The notes: generated by a model not told the origin, from the letters alone. 64,000 nt of DNA from Flaccisagitta enflata (GCA_965153355.1 OZ231127.1:54622001-54686000), one strand, 5' to 3'. Counted from the stretch's first letter, positions 28,546 to 42,383 are shown. A program made the numbers and translations.

Positions 28546-28703
28546 GCATGTCGTAAGTTGGTGTAGCTGTAGCAGAAAACATAAACAAAGAGCAAGACGT
28601 AAGATGGTGTTGCTGTAGCAGAAAAAAGAAACAAAAAGCATGTTGTAAGATGGTGTAGCCGTAGCAGAAAACATGAACAAAGAGCATGTCGTAAGCTGTA
28701 GTA

Positions 28704-28914
28704 GAAACAAGGCCGGATACACGGCTACCCCAGTCGCATGCGGGTGGGCAGGGGCCCTAATTGAGGTCAATGCATCATTTGGGCAGGAGCAGTGAGGCCA
28801 GAGACAACATAAACCCAAAAATAGTAAAGTGTGACGGACGGACGGACGGACGGACGAACGGACCGACGGACCGACAAAGCGGCCTCTAGAGTCGCGTAGC
28901 ACGCGACTAAAAAA
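28704..28914 (-). mobile_element. A-family element, complete
   Basis: On the minus strand TTTTTTAGTCGCGTGCTACG begins it. A GTCGGTCCGTCGGTCCGTTC tract, the distal arm GCATGCGACTGGG and the tail AGCCGTGTATCCGGCC follow, ending in TTGTTTC. It is inserted in the A-run of a 45-bp tandem unit. Confidence 0.88.
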
Positions 28915-28948
28915 GAAACAAAAAGTATGTCGTAAGATGGTGTAGCTA

Positions 28949-29550
28949 CAGTGGGGTTCGTGGAATAACAGCCTAAACTGGAGGAAGGTATATAAGTGTC
29001 TTAATTTCAATTGACAAACTTGATATTTGAAATATAAGTTGTTCACTTGATGCTTTTGTCCCTGAGTTTTTCGGTTGCTATGGAAACCAAAATTATTTTT
29101 TCAAACATTAATAACCACTAAAATATCAATGTTTTGAGAAATATTGTCAGGGAACATTGCTCAAAATTAAATTTGCTACAACTTTCCCACAGTATGTTCT
29201 GTAAGAATATTGCTCGTTTGGCCGTTGCTAGGGGGCATCACACCTAGCAACCGCTAAATGATGCTCCCTAGCAACGGCTAAACGAGCAATATTCTTACAA
29301 GACATACTGTGGGAAAGTTGTAGCAAATTTAATTCTGAGCAATGTTCCCTGATAACATTTGTCAAAATATTGATATTCTAGTTGTTATAAATGTTCAAAA
29401 AAATAATTTTGGTTTCCATAGCAACCAAAAAACTCAGGGACAAAAGCATCAAGTGAACAACTTATATTTCATAAATCAAGTTTGTCAAATGATATTAAGA
29501 CACTTAAATACCTTCCTCCAGTTTAGGCTGTTATTCCACGAACCCCACTG
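28949..29550. mobile_element. E2: palindromic MITE with TA duplication
   Basis: A second copy of E1. It starts CAGTGGGGTTCGTGGAATAA and ends GAACCCCACTG, with TA at 28947-28948 and 29551-29552. It is 602 bp, with inverted halves meeting near 29250. It is very similar to E1 throughout, so the family moved relatively recently. Confidence 0.9.
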
Positions 29551-29645
29551 TATACCATCAAACAAAGAAACATAACAAAACGATTTACCAACCGATATCT
29601 AAGCCAAAACTGAGCAATTTTAGTGGTGGATGTGGTAGGGCCAAC

Positions 29646-31022
29646 GGTTTTTGCATCAAATCAATTGAACACCCCAGCCTGCAGCTTTTTTAAACAGACT
29701 GTGTATATACTGTTGAAAACTACTCGCTATATGACTTTTCTCCGTGATTTAGAGGTGCCAGATTTGATATTTTGATCATAACTTGATAGTGGTTGTGGTA
29801 AAATTGTCAAATTTAGGTCATTTTGGCCGCCAAATTGGGCCACTTAGCATTTGAAAACAAACCTAAAATCCATGAGATTATAAAACTTGAGCTCAAGATC
29901 TCACTAGTCGTGCAATCCGCATGTTTCCATCATTTTTCGTTCAGATTTGAGAGCATTTCAAAGACAAAAGGGCTTGAAGGGAAAATGGCAGATTCAATTT
30001 CAGTGGCAATTTTGACATTTTTCACAAATTTCAATATTTCGCAGCTTTGGATGGACCAATCTGCATAAAATTGGTGATCAAATTGAAGAGTTTTTCCTGT
30101 TCTAGCTAATGGTAAAAAAATTTTTGATCGATATTCCCCCAAAAAAATTTTAGAGACTGTAGAAGCAGGTGCAAAAAAATCGATTTTTTTGCAAATTGGT
30201 CAATTTTGGATGGAAAGTTAGGCCACTTCCAATTCATAAAAAGACTTAAAATCCATGAGCAATATAAAGTACTGCTCAGGAGCTAACCAGTGGTGCAATC
30301 GGCGTGTCAATATGTTTTTGCATTTAGATTTTATAGAACTTCAAAGAATAAAATACCCTAAAATTGTTATTTTGACATACCCTTTGATCTTTGAAGTTCT
30401 CTAAAATCTAAATGCAAAAACATACTGACACGCCGATTGAACCACTGGTTAGCTCCTAAGCAGTACTTTATTTTGCTCATGGATTACATTTATGGGAAGT
30501 GGCCTAATTTCATCCAAAATTGACCAATTTACAAAAAATCGACTTGCACCTGTTTCGGTCTCTAAAATTTTGGGGATATCGTCAAATTTTACCATCAGCT
30601 AGAACAGGAAAAACTCTTTAATTTGATCACCAATTTTGCGGAATGTCAAACCGCGAAATATTGAAATCTGTGGAAAATGTAAAATTACCACTGAAATTTT
30701 CCTTCAAACCCTTTCATCTTTGAAATCTCAAATCTAAAAATGATAGAAACATGCGGATTACCTGTGAGATCTTGAGCCTGTTTTATAATCTCATGGATTT
30801 TAGGTTTGATTTCAAAGGCTAAGTGGCCCAATTTGGCGGCCAAAATAACCTAAATTTGACATTTTTACCACGACCACCATCAAGTTATGATCAAAATATC
30901 AAATCTGGCACCTCTAAATCACGGAGAAAAGTCATATAACGAGTAGTTTTCAACAGTATAGTCATATACTGTTTAAAAAAGCTGCAGGCTGGGGTGTTCA
31001 ATTGATTTGATGCAAAAACCGG
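29646..31022. mobile_element. D2: palindromic foldback related to D1
   Basis: The left end GGTTTTTGCATCAAATCAAT pairs with the right end ATTGATTTGATGCAAAAACC. The arms are about 650 bp each and meet near 30360. The inner arm segments (AAAATCCATGAGATTATAAA, GAGCTAACCAGTGGTGCAAT) are shared with D1, but the outer ~120 bp differ. No clear target duplication is visible, so the true ends are uncertain. Confidence 0.8.
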
Positions 31023-31034
31023 TAGATCGTCGTA

Positions 31035-31145
31035 TCTAAAAGGACAAACCGGACGACCACAACATAACCACGATTACAACCGCGACTACGACCACAACAT
31101 AACCACGACCACGATCACAACCGCGACCGCGACCCGCGACCACGA
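31035..31145. repeat. Degenerate CCACAAC/CGCGACCACGA repeat
   Basis: Irregular tandem of 6-bp related words (ACAACCGCGACCACGACC type). Confidence 0.75.
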
Positions 31146-31872
31146 TCATGTCAACGACAGCCTCGTCCAAATTTCCACGTCATCTCGTTCCAATACACTC
31201 ACCTCTCTTTGAAGTCGTTGGTGATTTTTTGGTTTTTCGTCCACCAGGTTATGTCTGCTTCTGGTCTTGCCGTGATGTTACATTTGAGTTTGAGACTTCT
31301 CCCTTCTTTAACGATTTGGAGTGATCGGAAATCGCGATCGGCCAACATGGGCGATGAACCTGGATAGAGGGGAAGGGACGGGAAAAATCAAGATTTCAGA
31401 AATACAGTCAATTATAAACTATTGGAGACACATGTGGTTCTGTGGTAATGATACGTATAGCACGCCCATGTGCACCTGCATGTCTGGAAAACTGCGTGCT
31501 TAACAGATAAAGATATATACTTTCATATCAACATTGGCGATTTTAAATATTTTCTTTTTCTTTTTTCCAGATATTCATAAGGTCCCATCTCATAAGTGCT
31601 ATTAATGCAATAAGAGAAAAACAAGGCCTAGTAGGCCATTGATGCGACCTCTTTGAATGAACTTTTTCATGAATGTTTTTTTTTTTTAGAAATGAACGTT
31701 GATCATGAATGAATGAATGAATGAACAAATGAATGAATAGATAAATGAATTATTGAATAGATAAATGAATGAAGGAATGAATAGAAAAATAAAAGAATGA
31801 GTAAGAGTGTATTGGTACTGCTTTTGTGATGAAAGAGCCTCGGGATTTGCGATTTAAACATTTACGTGACCT
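31146..31872. other. No gene seen; contains (GAAT)n tract
   Basis: Unique-looking sequence, with an imperfect TGAA/GAAT microsatellite at about 31700-31806. Confidence 0.6.
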
Positions 31873-31946
31873 AGAGAGACCGACCAACCAACCAACCAAC
31901 GGACAGACAAAGCCTCATATAGAGATGCGAGGACGCATCTAAAAAG
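31873..31946 (-). mobile_element. A/B-type 5' end fragment with a third stem variant
   Basis: On the minus strand TTTTTAGATGCGTCCTCGCA forms a hairpin with AGATGCG/CGCATCT stems. Then come TATATGAGGCTTTGTC and a GTTGGTTGGTTGGTTGG tract. The 3' half is missing. Confidence 0.7.
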
Positions 31947-32127
31947 CAATGATTTGTCTGTTAGCCTATAAAAAGCTACGTCGACGGTTCGCAGGCTCTG
32001 TGCCTCGAGACGAAGTTGACAATCTCAGAGACGATGACAAGTTATCTTGGAAGTTTCTCAAGAAAACTCGTAAACGTCGTAAACAATGGCGTTATAGGGG
32101 ATTCGTCACTTATTAGCGCATGACTTT

Positions 32128-32130
<3 letters not shown>

Positions 32131-32172
<42 letters not shown>
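32131..32172. repeat. (GA)n microsatellite
   Basis: About 20 units. Confidence 0.96.
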
Positions 32173-32176
<4 letters not shown>

Positions 32177-32299
32177 GATGGAAAATTTCAATTTTTAAAC
32201 GTGAAAGTTGTCACATTTCTAGTTCCTTCAATCCCCGTGACAAACTTTTAATTGATTCTTACATCTTCAGTTTTACTTTTAAATTCACATCTTCTTTTC

Positions 32300-32605
<306 letters not shown>

Positions 32606-32732
32606 GATTTTTCTGAAATCTGGAATCTGGAATCTGTCAATCTTACTTTTCTCTTGTTTGTTCCAGCACAATGTGTCTAACGTTATTGTCATGATGGATT
32701 CTCACAAGAACAAGTGACGCGGGGTCACAATA

Positions 32733-32981
32733 TCGTTGCGGACGGGTGGGCAGGGGCATCCAACCCCCATCCACACCCCATACCCCCACCATCAACACCC
32801 AAACCAAAAAAGGCAACTAAAACGCTCGTTTTCCGATTTTCGACTCGTGGGTTACGAACGGACGGACGGACGGACGGACGGACGGACGGACGGACGGACG
32901 GACGGACGGATGGATGGACGGACGGACGGACGGACGGACGGACAAAGCATCTTTTAGAGTTGCGTGTCCGCAACGAAAAAT
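32733..32981 (-). mobile_element. B-subfamily element with expanded GGAC tract
   Basis: On the minus strand the hairpin GTTGCGGACACGCAAC opens it. The tetranucleotide tract is expanded to about 85 bp (32857-32942). Then come GAAAATCGGAAAACGAGCG and CCCCTGCCCACCCGTCCGCA. The hairpin tail is missing after the distal arm. Confidence 0.8.
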
Positions 32982-33270
32982 TTACGATTATGACTAAGCC
33001 ACGCATTCCTGGCAATGTTCCTGGCTACCATGTTGTGAAGGTAAGAGCACAGCGAGTTATGAGGCGTCATGATACTGTTGGCAGTTGGTAGTTGAAAGAA
33101 GGAAATTCCCTAAAGAAGCTGAAGCATCTACATATTTGGTGAATAGGTTTCGGTAAAAGATAACACCTGTGCACAGCTTTCGTTTAAAAATTGTATGCAA
33201 ACCTCAAGAGGGGAAAAATTTGGCTAACGGCGATCAACATCAGTAGTAAAAAGCGATTTACTTTCCTGTT
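32982..33270. other. No recognisable feature
   Basis: Unique-looking, between two oppositely oriented B elements. Confidence 0.55.
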
Positions 33271-33445
33271 TTATAGTTGCAGACACGCAACTCTATAGGA
33301 GGCTTTGTCCGTCCGTCGGTCGGTTGGTCGGTTGGTTGGTTGGTCGGTCGGTCGGTCCGTCACGCTCGAATTGAAAAGTGAGAAAACGCGTATTTCCGCC
33401 CCTGCCCACCCGTCCGCAACTGATAGCCGTGTATCCGGCCTTGTT
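33271..33445 (+). mobile_element. B-subfamily element, complete (best example)
   Basis: The 5' hairpin AGTTGCAGACACGCAACTC is followed by CTATAGGAGGCTTTGTC and a GGTCGGTTGGTTGGTTGG tract. A core (GAAAAGTGAGAAAACGCG) precedes the distal arm GTCCGCAACT, and the tail AGCCGTGTATCCGGCC ends in TTGTT. It is 175 bp. Confidence 0.88.
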
Positions 33446-33618
33446 CTACTGTCCCTCCTTCCTCCATCCGGATCCACCGCCATATTGGTTTTAAGCCTCT
33501 CGGCATTTTCAACAACACAGTGTTATTTTTCCTCATGATATTTCTCTTCTGTTTTGCTGGCTTGTTTGTTTGTTTGACTGTTCATATTTCATTTGTCTGT
33601 TTGTTTGTATATTTTGTT

Positions 33619-34128
<510 letters not shown>

Positions 34129-34322
34129 TGTCTCTTTCATGCTTTGCTTTTTCCCATTCGATTGTACAAATATATTTGCTTGTTCAATAATCCTTGGATT
34201 ATCATTGCATCCTTTCTATATGTACTTTTTTCACAACTTTGAATATTATAACTTAAGTACATCATTCACACAAGATATAACTTAGAGAAGATAGAAGATA
34301 GGAGATACAACTTCATGCAATT

Positions 34323-34473
34323 TCTATAATTGTATTGTTATCTATAATTATATTGTTATCTATTGTTATAATTATATTGTTATCTATTGTTATAGTTATA
34401 TTGTTATCTATTGTTATAGTTATATTGTTATCTATTGTTATTATATTGTTGTCTATAATTATATTGTTATCTC
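34323..34473. repeat. ~24-bp AT-rich minisatellite
   Basis: Six or so imperfect units of TATATTGTTATCTATTGTTA. Confidence 0.92.
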
Positions 34474-34796
34474 AGAATCTATCTTTGTGCCTGATCGCGA
34501 CAACGAAATACAATTTATACAACACTTTGAAATTCAAAACGTTTACATTGTATGAGTAGAGTCTTTAAAGGGAGGCACAAAGATAAGTAGCGTGTAACTT
34601 CATCGTCATTTTGCCCGGCATATTGCCTTGTGCTCCGTTTTTGGCAGCTGCGCCAATTTCGTTTACTTTTCGGAATCAGGGAAGTATTATTTAGACATTT
34701 CTGTTGTTATTCTCATAGCCGTTTTTTTTTCTTTTGTGTGTGTTTTCTTCTCATGCTTTCTTGTCTCCTTAACCTTCTCACCCTGCCTCATTAGTT

Positions 34797-35394
34797 TTTT
34801 TCTTTTTCTTTTTCTTTTTCTTTTTCTTTTTCTTTTTCTTTTTCTTTTTTCAACTTTTTTCCTTCTCCTCCTTCTCCTTCTTATTTCGCTCCTTCGTTTT
34901 TTCCTCTTCTTCCCCTTCTTCTTCTTCTTCCCCTTCTCCTTCTTCTTCTCCTCCTTCTTTTCTTCATCATCATCGTCATCGTCTTCTTCTTCTTCTTCTT
35001 CTTCTTCTTCTTCTTCTTTTCCTTCTTCTTCTTCTTCTTCTTCTTCTTCTTCTTCTTCTTCTTCTTCTTCTTCTTCTTCTTCTTCTTCTTCTTCTTCTTC
35101 TTCTTCTTCTTCTTTAACTTCTCCTTTTTCCTCTTTTTCTTCTTCTTCTTTTTCTCCCTCCTCTTCTCCGAGGTCTCCTTAGGACCACGGCACTCACTCT
35201 CTCCTTTTTCTTTTTCTTCTTCTTCTTCCTCTTCTTCTCTTTCTTCTTCTTCTCTTTTTCTTCTTCTTCTCCTTCTTCTCCTTCTTCTTCTTCTTCTTCT
35301 TCTTCTTCTTCTTCTTCTTCTTCTTCTTCTTCTTCTTCTTCTTCTTCTTCTTCTTCTTCTTCTTCTTCTTCTTCTTCTTCTTCTTCTTCTTCTT

Positions 35395-35425
<31 letters not shown>

Positions 35426-35442
35426 TTCTACTTCTTCTTCCT
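34797..35442. repeat. (TTTTTC)n and (TTC)n arrays
   Basis: TTTTTC to about 34851, irregular T/C, pure TTC about 34980-35114, a 40-bp unique joint near 35170, then TTC to about 35425. Confidence 0.98.
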
Positions 35443-35516
35443 CACTGTATGGCCTAATGTTAGTTACTCGGTAAAATGCCTCGGCATAGCGGACCATACT
35501 GGGGGGTAGTATGGAC

Positions 35517-36253
35517 GGGGCATCCTCTTAATCACGAAATTCGTGCTTAAGTTAAATTTTTTTCCACTGAAGCACACCCTAGTGCTTCAGTGGAATGAAA
35601 AATAACTAGGGGTTTTTGCAATTCGAGCTTCAGTGGAAATGGAAGTAACTGATTTTGACACAGAAAAAAAGATAGTCAATGTGACTATTATTAATGCTTA
35701 TCTGAAGGAACCAATAAATCCCCCTCCTTTCAATCTCTTTCAATTTCTCCTCCATTTTTTTTTCATCTCTCACTTTTTTTCCTTTTGATATCAAAAAGAA
35801 AATATCTTTTTACATTTTCATAATTTTCATCATTTTGAAGAAAGAACAATGGCATGTAGGAAAACTTAATTTCCCTAAAAAAAAAGAATTGGAGAAGAAT
35901 AAACATTGGAAGAGATTCTATGATAAAACAAAACAAATAATTGAAATTTAAAAAATATAAAGATATTCACAGATGAAAATTTAGAAAAAGAAAAGGAAAG
36001 AACAATTCTGAAGCAAAAGAAATAAAGAAAAGTTCCTTATTCTACTAAAATGTTGCAACCAATCAAAAAAAACCTTAGTGACTTCACATTTCATTGCAGT
36101 AAAAAAAGGTCAATTGCAGTACGAAAAGAGGTCAAGAGTCAATCCACTGAAGCACGAATTCCAATTCCACTGAAGCACGAGGTCGTGCTTCAGTGGAATG
36201 GGCCTTGACTGGCCTTATTTCCAGCCCAGAGTTCGTGCTTCAATGAATAGGCC
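35517..36253. mobile_element. R: insertion in D3 with 8-bp duplication GTATGGAC
   Basis: GTATGGAC occurs at 35509-35516 and 36254-36261. The undisturbed right arm of D3 has the sequence once, so the site before insertion is known. The insert carries several CCACTGAAGCAC motifs in hairpins. Terminal inverted repeats are poor. The 8-bp duplication fits hAT or P-type transposition. Confidence 0.7.
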
Positions 36254-36465
36254 GTATGGACCTTCTCCATCACATCCATACCAAGAGCCAAATGTTCTAC
36301 TTGGAAATTAGGCCAAAATGGCCTAGTATAGCCATTTTACAGGTCATTTCTGCTCTTTCATGGGATTTTCGTCTTTTTTTTCTATGAATGACTTTTTTCT
36401 TTAGAAATGATGCCAACAGGTATTTCATTACCCTATGGATACATGCCAGGCCAAAGCAAGAAAAA

Positions 36466-37296
36466 AATCAGGTCGAATTGACCTACTATGGCCTGATCTA
36501 AGGCATTTTTCAGGCCAAAAATCCATTTAAGCTTAGCTAAATGTTTTCAAATCCTTTTGGGCAGCAGCCCCAGAGGGTCGATGATCTTTGATTCCACATA
36601 GGGCAATTTTCTGTGGTTTCCATCTGTCTGTCCATCCCCCCCCCCCAGCCTCAAAACAGGCTTCCCAGACTGCAAATGAAGCCCTTTTGACCCAAAATAA
36701 GGCCTCTCAGACCTAAAACCATTCTTACAGACCCCAAATCAGGCTTATCAGACCCCAAATCAGGCCTCTCAGATCCCAAATCAGGCTTTTCAGACCCCAA
36801 ATTAGGTGTCTCCGACCCCAAATCAGGCCTCTCAGACCCCAATTCAGGCCTCTCAGACCCCAAATCAGGCCTCTCAGACCCCAAATTAGACCTCTAGACC
36901 CCAAATCAGACCTCTAGACCAAAAATCAGGCCTCTCAGACCCCAAATTAGACCTCTGAGACACCAAATCAGGCCTCTCAGACCCCAAATCAGGCCTTACA
37001 GGCCCCAAATTAGACCCCTCAGACCTCAAATCAGGTCTTTCACACCCCAAATCAAGAATCTCAGATCCCCAAACCAGCTTCTAAAACCAGAGAATTGTCC
37101 TATGCGGAATCATGGGTCATCGGCCCCTCCAGGGTGGCTGCCCCTCTCATCATCTCATTCCCACATACACTCAAGGGCTTAGGGGCATTGGGTACCGCTG
37201 ACCATGTAACGCTTTTGCGATTATTACTTTCTGAAATGGATTTTTTGGCCTTAAATCAGGCCACATTAGGTCAATTTGACCAGATTTTCTTCTTGC
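36466..37296. mobile_element. Q: small foldback in D3, itself hit by a C element
   Basis: The left half (GGTCGAATTGACCTACTATG) is inverted in the right half (TAGGTCAATTTGACC), pairing 36472-36532 with 37233-37282. Neither half is in the D3 right arm. Without the C element it is about 165 bp. Confidence 0.65.
36555..37220 (+). mobile_element. C-family element, complete, in the loop of Q
   Basis: It starts TTTTGGGCAGCAGCCCCAG. A CTGTCTGTCC tract and a core of about 20 units (GGCCTCTCAGACCCCAAATC, 36650-37085) follow. The inverted arm (TCATCGGCCCCTCCAGG), GGGTACCGCTGACC and the tail ACGCTTTTGCGA close it. Confidence 0.87.
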
Positions 37297-38604
37297 AGTC
37301 TATGGACATTTCAGTATTTGTAGATACGTCAGCAGCATTCAGAACTTTTGATTTCGCCGCCTTTCCCTTGTCTAATTTTCATTCAAAACATTCTCTGTCA
37401 TTGAATAAGAAGAAGGAGATTAACTATGGCAAAATAAAAAAGCGAACGAATTTTGAGAGAGCAAAAACATAAGAAGCAGTTGACCAATTTGCACAAAATT
37501 TACAGGGAATGATAACTATGATTTGGACTATGTCTGGTTAAAATTTCATCAAAATCCGTTGAATACTTTAGCCGTTATCACGTTTTTACTGAAGTCACCT
37601 CTTTTTTTGACTGCCAGAGATGACATTTATCCTAAATCAAAATAATTCTATTTTTAGTAAAATTAGCATTGTGCAAAAAGTTTTGGGAGTTTTGTTATGA
37701 TTTTTGAACTGTAGTCTGATGGTGCTATTTACTAATACTAGGCAAAATTCGCTTCTACTCAGATAAAGTCTAGTGGGGTACATATTGGTTGATTGTAAGC
37801 TTGCTCAGGTTAATAAATATTCAGATACCTAAGAATATTTTTGCAATTTGGGCGACTAAAAATGCTTCCATCTTCACAAAAATTTTACTGGAGATTACTC
37901 ATATGTACAAAAGTTACCAATAAAAAAATCATGATAATCGGTAAAAAACTATGGCCATAGCATTACTTCATATTTCAGGTTTCATCTTTATTAACTTTAT
38001 TCTTAAACCCATAAAAAAAAGTTTTGGAAAATTTGCTGTTTCTGCTAAAATAATCGGAGTTTTGTTATGAAATTTTTACCACAGCCTGCTAACAATGTGG
38101 TCTACCTCCACTTCAAATTTCATCAAAATCGGACTAGATTTCGTGCGTTTTTTTTAGATTTGTTGATTCATTCTTTGGAAATTCTTATGTGTGTACGTTG
38201 AATTTCTGATCATCGGACAAGCACTTTTAAAAAATCTATAATTCCTAAACTATTTAGAGCAGGACATCGATTTTTTCAGTGATGCTTAATAATACCAAAA
38301 AGTAACTACAATAAAAATTTCAGCACACTGGGTGAAGTTTCAAAGGATTTATAAGCAAAAGAAGTAACTGTTCGCTTTTTTTTTTTGCCATAGTTATCTT
38401 AGACATCAACAAGTGATGTTAGATAGAAGAAGGAAGTCGTCGTCTTTCAGGGCAATTCATCTAAAATCCTTTTCACTCTTAACTTAATAGAAAGAAAAAG
38501 GAAAAATACAAAACAAAGAAAATTCTAAACTTCATGAAATAGGCAGGGTAAGACCCCTTTTTAGCCTCCTCCAGAGGCACGAGTTTTTATTCATGTTTGG
38601 TATA

Positions 38605-38782
38605 TTTCAACCCGTTGAAATCTCTCATTCTGGCATATTTCAATGGGTTGAAATCTCTCATTTTGTCACATTTCAACACGTTGAAATCTCTCATTCCACA
38701 AGATTTATATCAGTAGAATGAAAGATTTCAACCCGTTGAAATATGCCAAAATGAGAGATTTCAATGGGTTGTAATATACCAA
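38605..38782. repeat. Clustered TTTCAACSCGTTGAAAT palindromes
   Basis: Three direct copies of a unit with TTGAAATCTCTCATT, then two inverted copies. Each unit carries a near-perfect TTTCAACCCGTTGAAA palindrome. It lies in the inner part of D3. Confidence 0.85.
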
Positions 38783-39102
38783 ACTGCTGACATATCTACA
38801 AATACCGAAATGTCCATAGACTGGTTGCCTCGGCCCGGCATGTATGCAAAGGTAACAAAATAAATGTTGTCATCAGTTCCGGAAAAAAATATTCACTCAA
38901 ATGAAAAAAAAAATGTGAATTCTATGGTAGAGCCAAAATGACCTGAGAAATGGCCATATTAAGCCATTTTGGCCTAATTTTTAAGTAGAACATTTGGCTC
39001 TTGGTATGGATGTGATGGGGAGGGTCCATACTACCCCCCAGTATGGGCCGCTATGCCGAGGCATTTTTTCCGAGTAACTACCGTTAGGCCATGCAGTGTC
39101 CT

Positions 39103-40064
<962 letters not shown>

Positions 40065-40402
40065 GGGACGGAACGGAAAAGAGAGAGGCAGAGATACAGA
40101 GAGACATGGGAAGAGTAAACACGCGATTCGCCGTCAGTGAAAACGGCAAAGTAAAAAAAAATGTCCTGACTGCGACAGTGGGAAGCCCTCTGACGCTGAT
40201 TTTGGGAGAGTAGTTCACTCACGGACCGGAAAAAAATCGTGCGCAGCAGAATGGAACATCAGACAGTCAGACAGAAGAAGATAGATCCAGCCTACAGACC
40301 AATAGCTAGAGATAAGAACAAAGCAAAAATCCAGTGCAGTGAAGCGAGGAGAGTTATGAGTTCAGAGGGAGTTGCTCACCCAAAACACGAGTAGAAAAGG
40401 AA

Positions 40403-41261
<859 letters not shown>

Positions 41262-41394
41262 CGAAATGAAACCTCAGCAAATCGCTACGTTATCGCCATC
41301 AAGCCCATGGCCCTTAGGGAGTAATGGTCATTGCATATAGGGTACGAAGTTACGATAGCGAAAGGAAACGTTGTCGAGGGTACGGAGGACTGGG

Positions 41395-41540
<146 letters not shown>

Positions 41541-41728
41541 AGTGGTAGGGGTGGCAAAGAACTGAAAAAAAGACAAGAGAACGCTTACGAAAAGCTGGAA
41601 AGATAGACGCTAGTAGACAGTTAAAAAGACAAAATACAGAACCGATCAATTACGAGCTTGGGAAAGTAGATCAGAAAGGAATTAGCGCAAATTACGGGAA
41701 AATCAAAGACGGCCACGGTACATCGCGG

Positions 41729-41735
<7 letters not shown>

Positions 41736-41776
<41 letters not shown>
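41736..41776. repeat. (GA)n microsatellite
   Basis: About 20 units, directly followed by an A/B 3' fragment. Confidence 0.95.
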
Positions 41777-41777
<1 letters not shown>

Positions 41778-41789
41778 AGACACTGTCGT

Positions 41790-41844
41790 CTGTGCCCCTG
41801 CCCACCGCACATGATTGTTGCTCCCGTGTATCCGACCTTGTTTC
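41790..41844 (+). mobile_element. A/B-element 3' fragment
   Basis: GTGCCCCTGCCCACCGCACA followed by the tail CCCGTGTATCCGACCTTGTT. The 5' half is absent. Confidence 0.7.
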
Positions 41845-41867
41845 GACAATTCTCAAAGACACAAAGG

Positions 41868-42050
41868 GTATGTTTCTACTCAAAGAAACAAACGCGTTTC
41901 TAATGTGGGTTTTGCAAATCGCGATTTTACTTCACTCTCCCTGAAAAAAATTGAGGCACAAGGTAGGTTCAAACCCTCTCCAAGTTCCCTGGGAGATTCA
42001 GCTTCCCTTCATTTGAAGTAAACACCCTTACCTACCACGCCATTAGGGCA
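41868..42050 (-). mobile_element. J1: tRNA-derived SINE-like repeat
   Basis: On the minus strand the head has an A-box-like TGGCGTGGTAGGTAAGGG and a B-box-like GGGTTTGAACC. The body has AAAATCGCGATTTGC and the tail ends CTTTGAGTAGAAAC. The same tail closes J2 and J3, which defines the family. The parent tRNA is unassigned. Confidence 0.7.
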
Positions 42051-42200
42051 ATCACTCAAGACAGTGGAATTTTGGTGGCCTTATTTTACAACTTTGGATT
42101 AATTTATGGGCGTACATTTATGAAATGGCTATCTTATTCTATTGCCTCTCTATTGCACAAGTCTACCAGAAATAATTTAACAAATATGATTGAATGTTAT

Positions 42201-42377
42201 AGTGGCGCAGGTGGTTAAGGCCTAAGCTTCTAATCTAAGGGAACATATTGCTTTTGAGCGTGGGTTCAATCCCTGCAAGAAGCCAATATTTTTTTCAGGA
42301 TGAGGGTGGTGAAAATCGCGAATTGTAAAACCTTCCTGAAAAAACGTGTTTCTGGCTTTGAGTAGAAACGCACCCAA
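42201..42377 (+). mobile_element. J2: tRNA-derived SINE-like repeat, complete
   Basis: A box AGTGGCGCAGGTGGTTAAGG at the 5' end, B box GTGGGTTCAATCCC (42260-42273), body CAGGATGAGGGTGGTGAAAA and tail GGCTTTGAGTAGAAACGCAC. Spacing of the boxes (~55 bp) fits a long-variable-arm tRNA head. Confidence 0.75.
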
Positions 42378-42383
42378 ACACGA

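Larger units (their letters stand above)
27857..29590. repeat. ~45-bp tandem repeat broken by three mobile elements
   Basis: Units carry CATGTCGTAAGATGGTGTAG and GCAGAAAACATAAACAAAG. Pieces lie at 27857-27900, 28546-28703, 28915-28948 and possibly 29553-29585. They are separated by a C element (27902-28545), an A element (28704-28914) and E2 (28949-29550). Confidence 0.8.
35443..39098. mobile_element. D3: 3.66-kb palindromic element with nested insertions
   Basis: The left end CACTGTATGGCCTAATGTTA is inverted at the right end (GGCCATGCAGTG). TCCT lies on both sides (35439-35442, 39099-39102), though the left flank is TTC-rich, so this duplication may be chance. Paired blocks are 35443-35516 with 39022-39098, 36254-36465 with 38815-39029, 37297-37336 with 38783-38822, and 37423-37450 with 38362-38400. 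Everything unpaired in the left arm is accounted for by insertions at 35517 and 36466. CACTG ends resemble the CMC (CACTA/Chapaev) superfamily. No transposase is seen. Confidence 0.75.

Noticed and set aside
42201-42283. Functional tRNA gene
   Set aside because: A and B boxes are present, but acceptor pairing is poor. The segment continues into a body and tail shared with other copies, so it is a SINE head rather than a tRNA gene.
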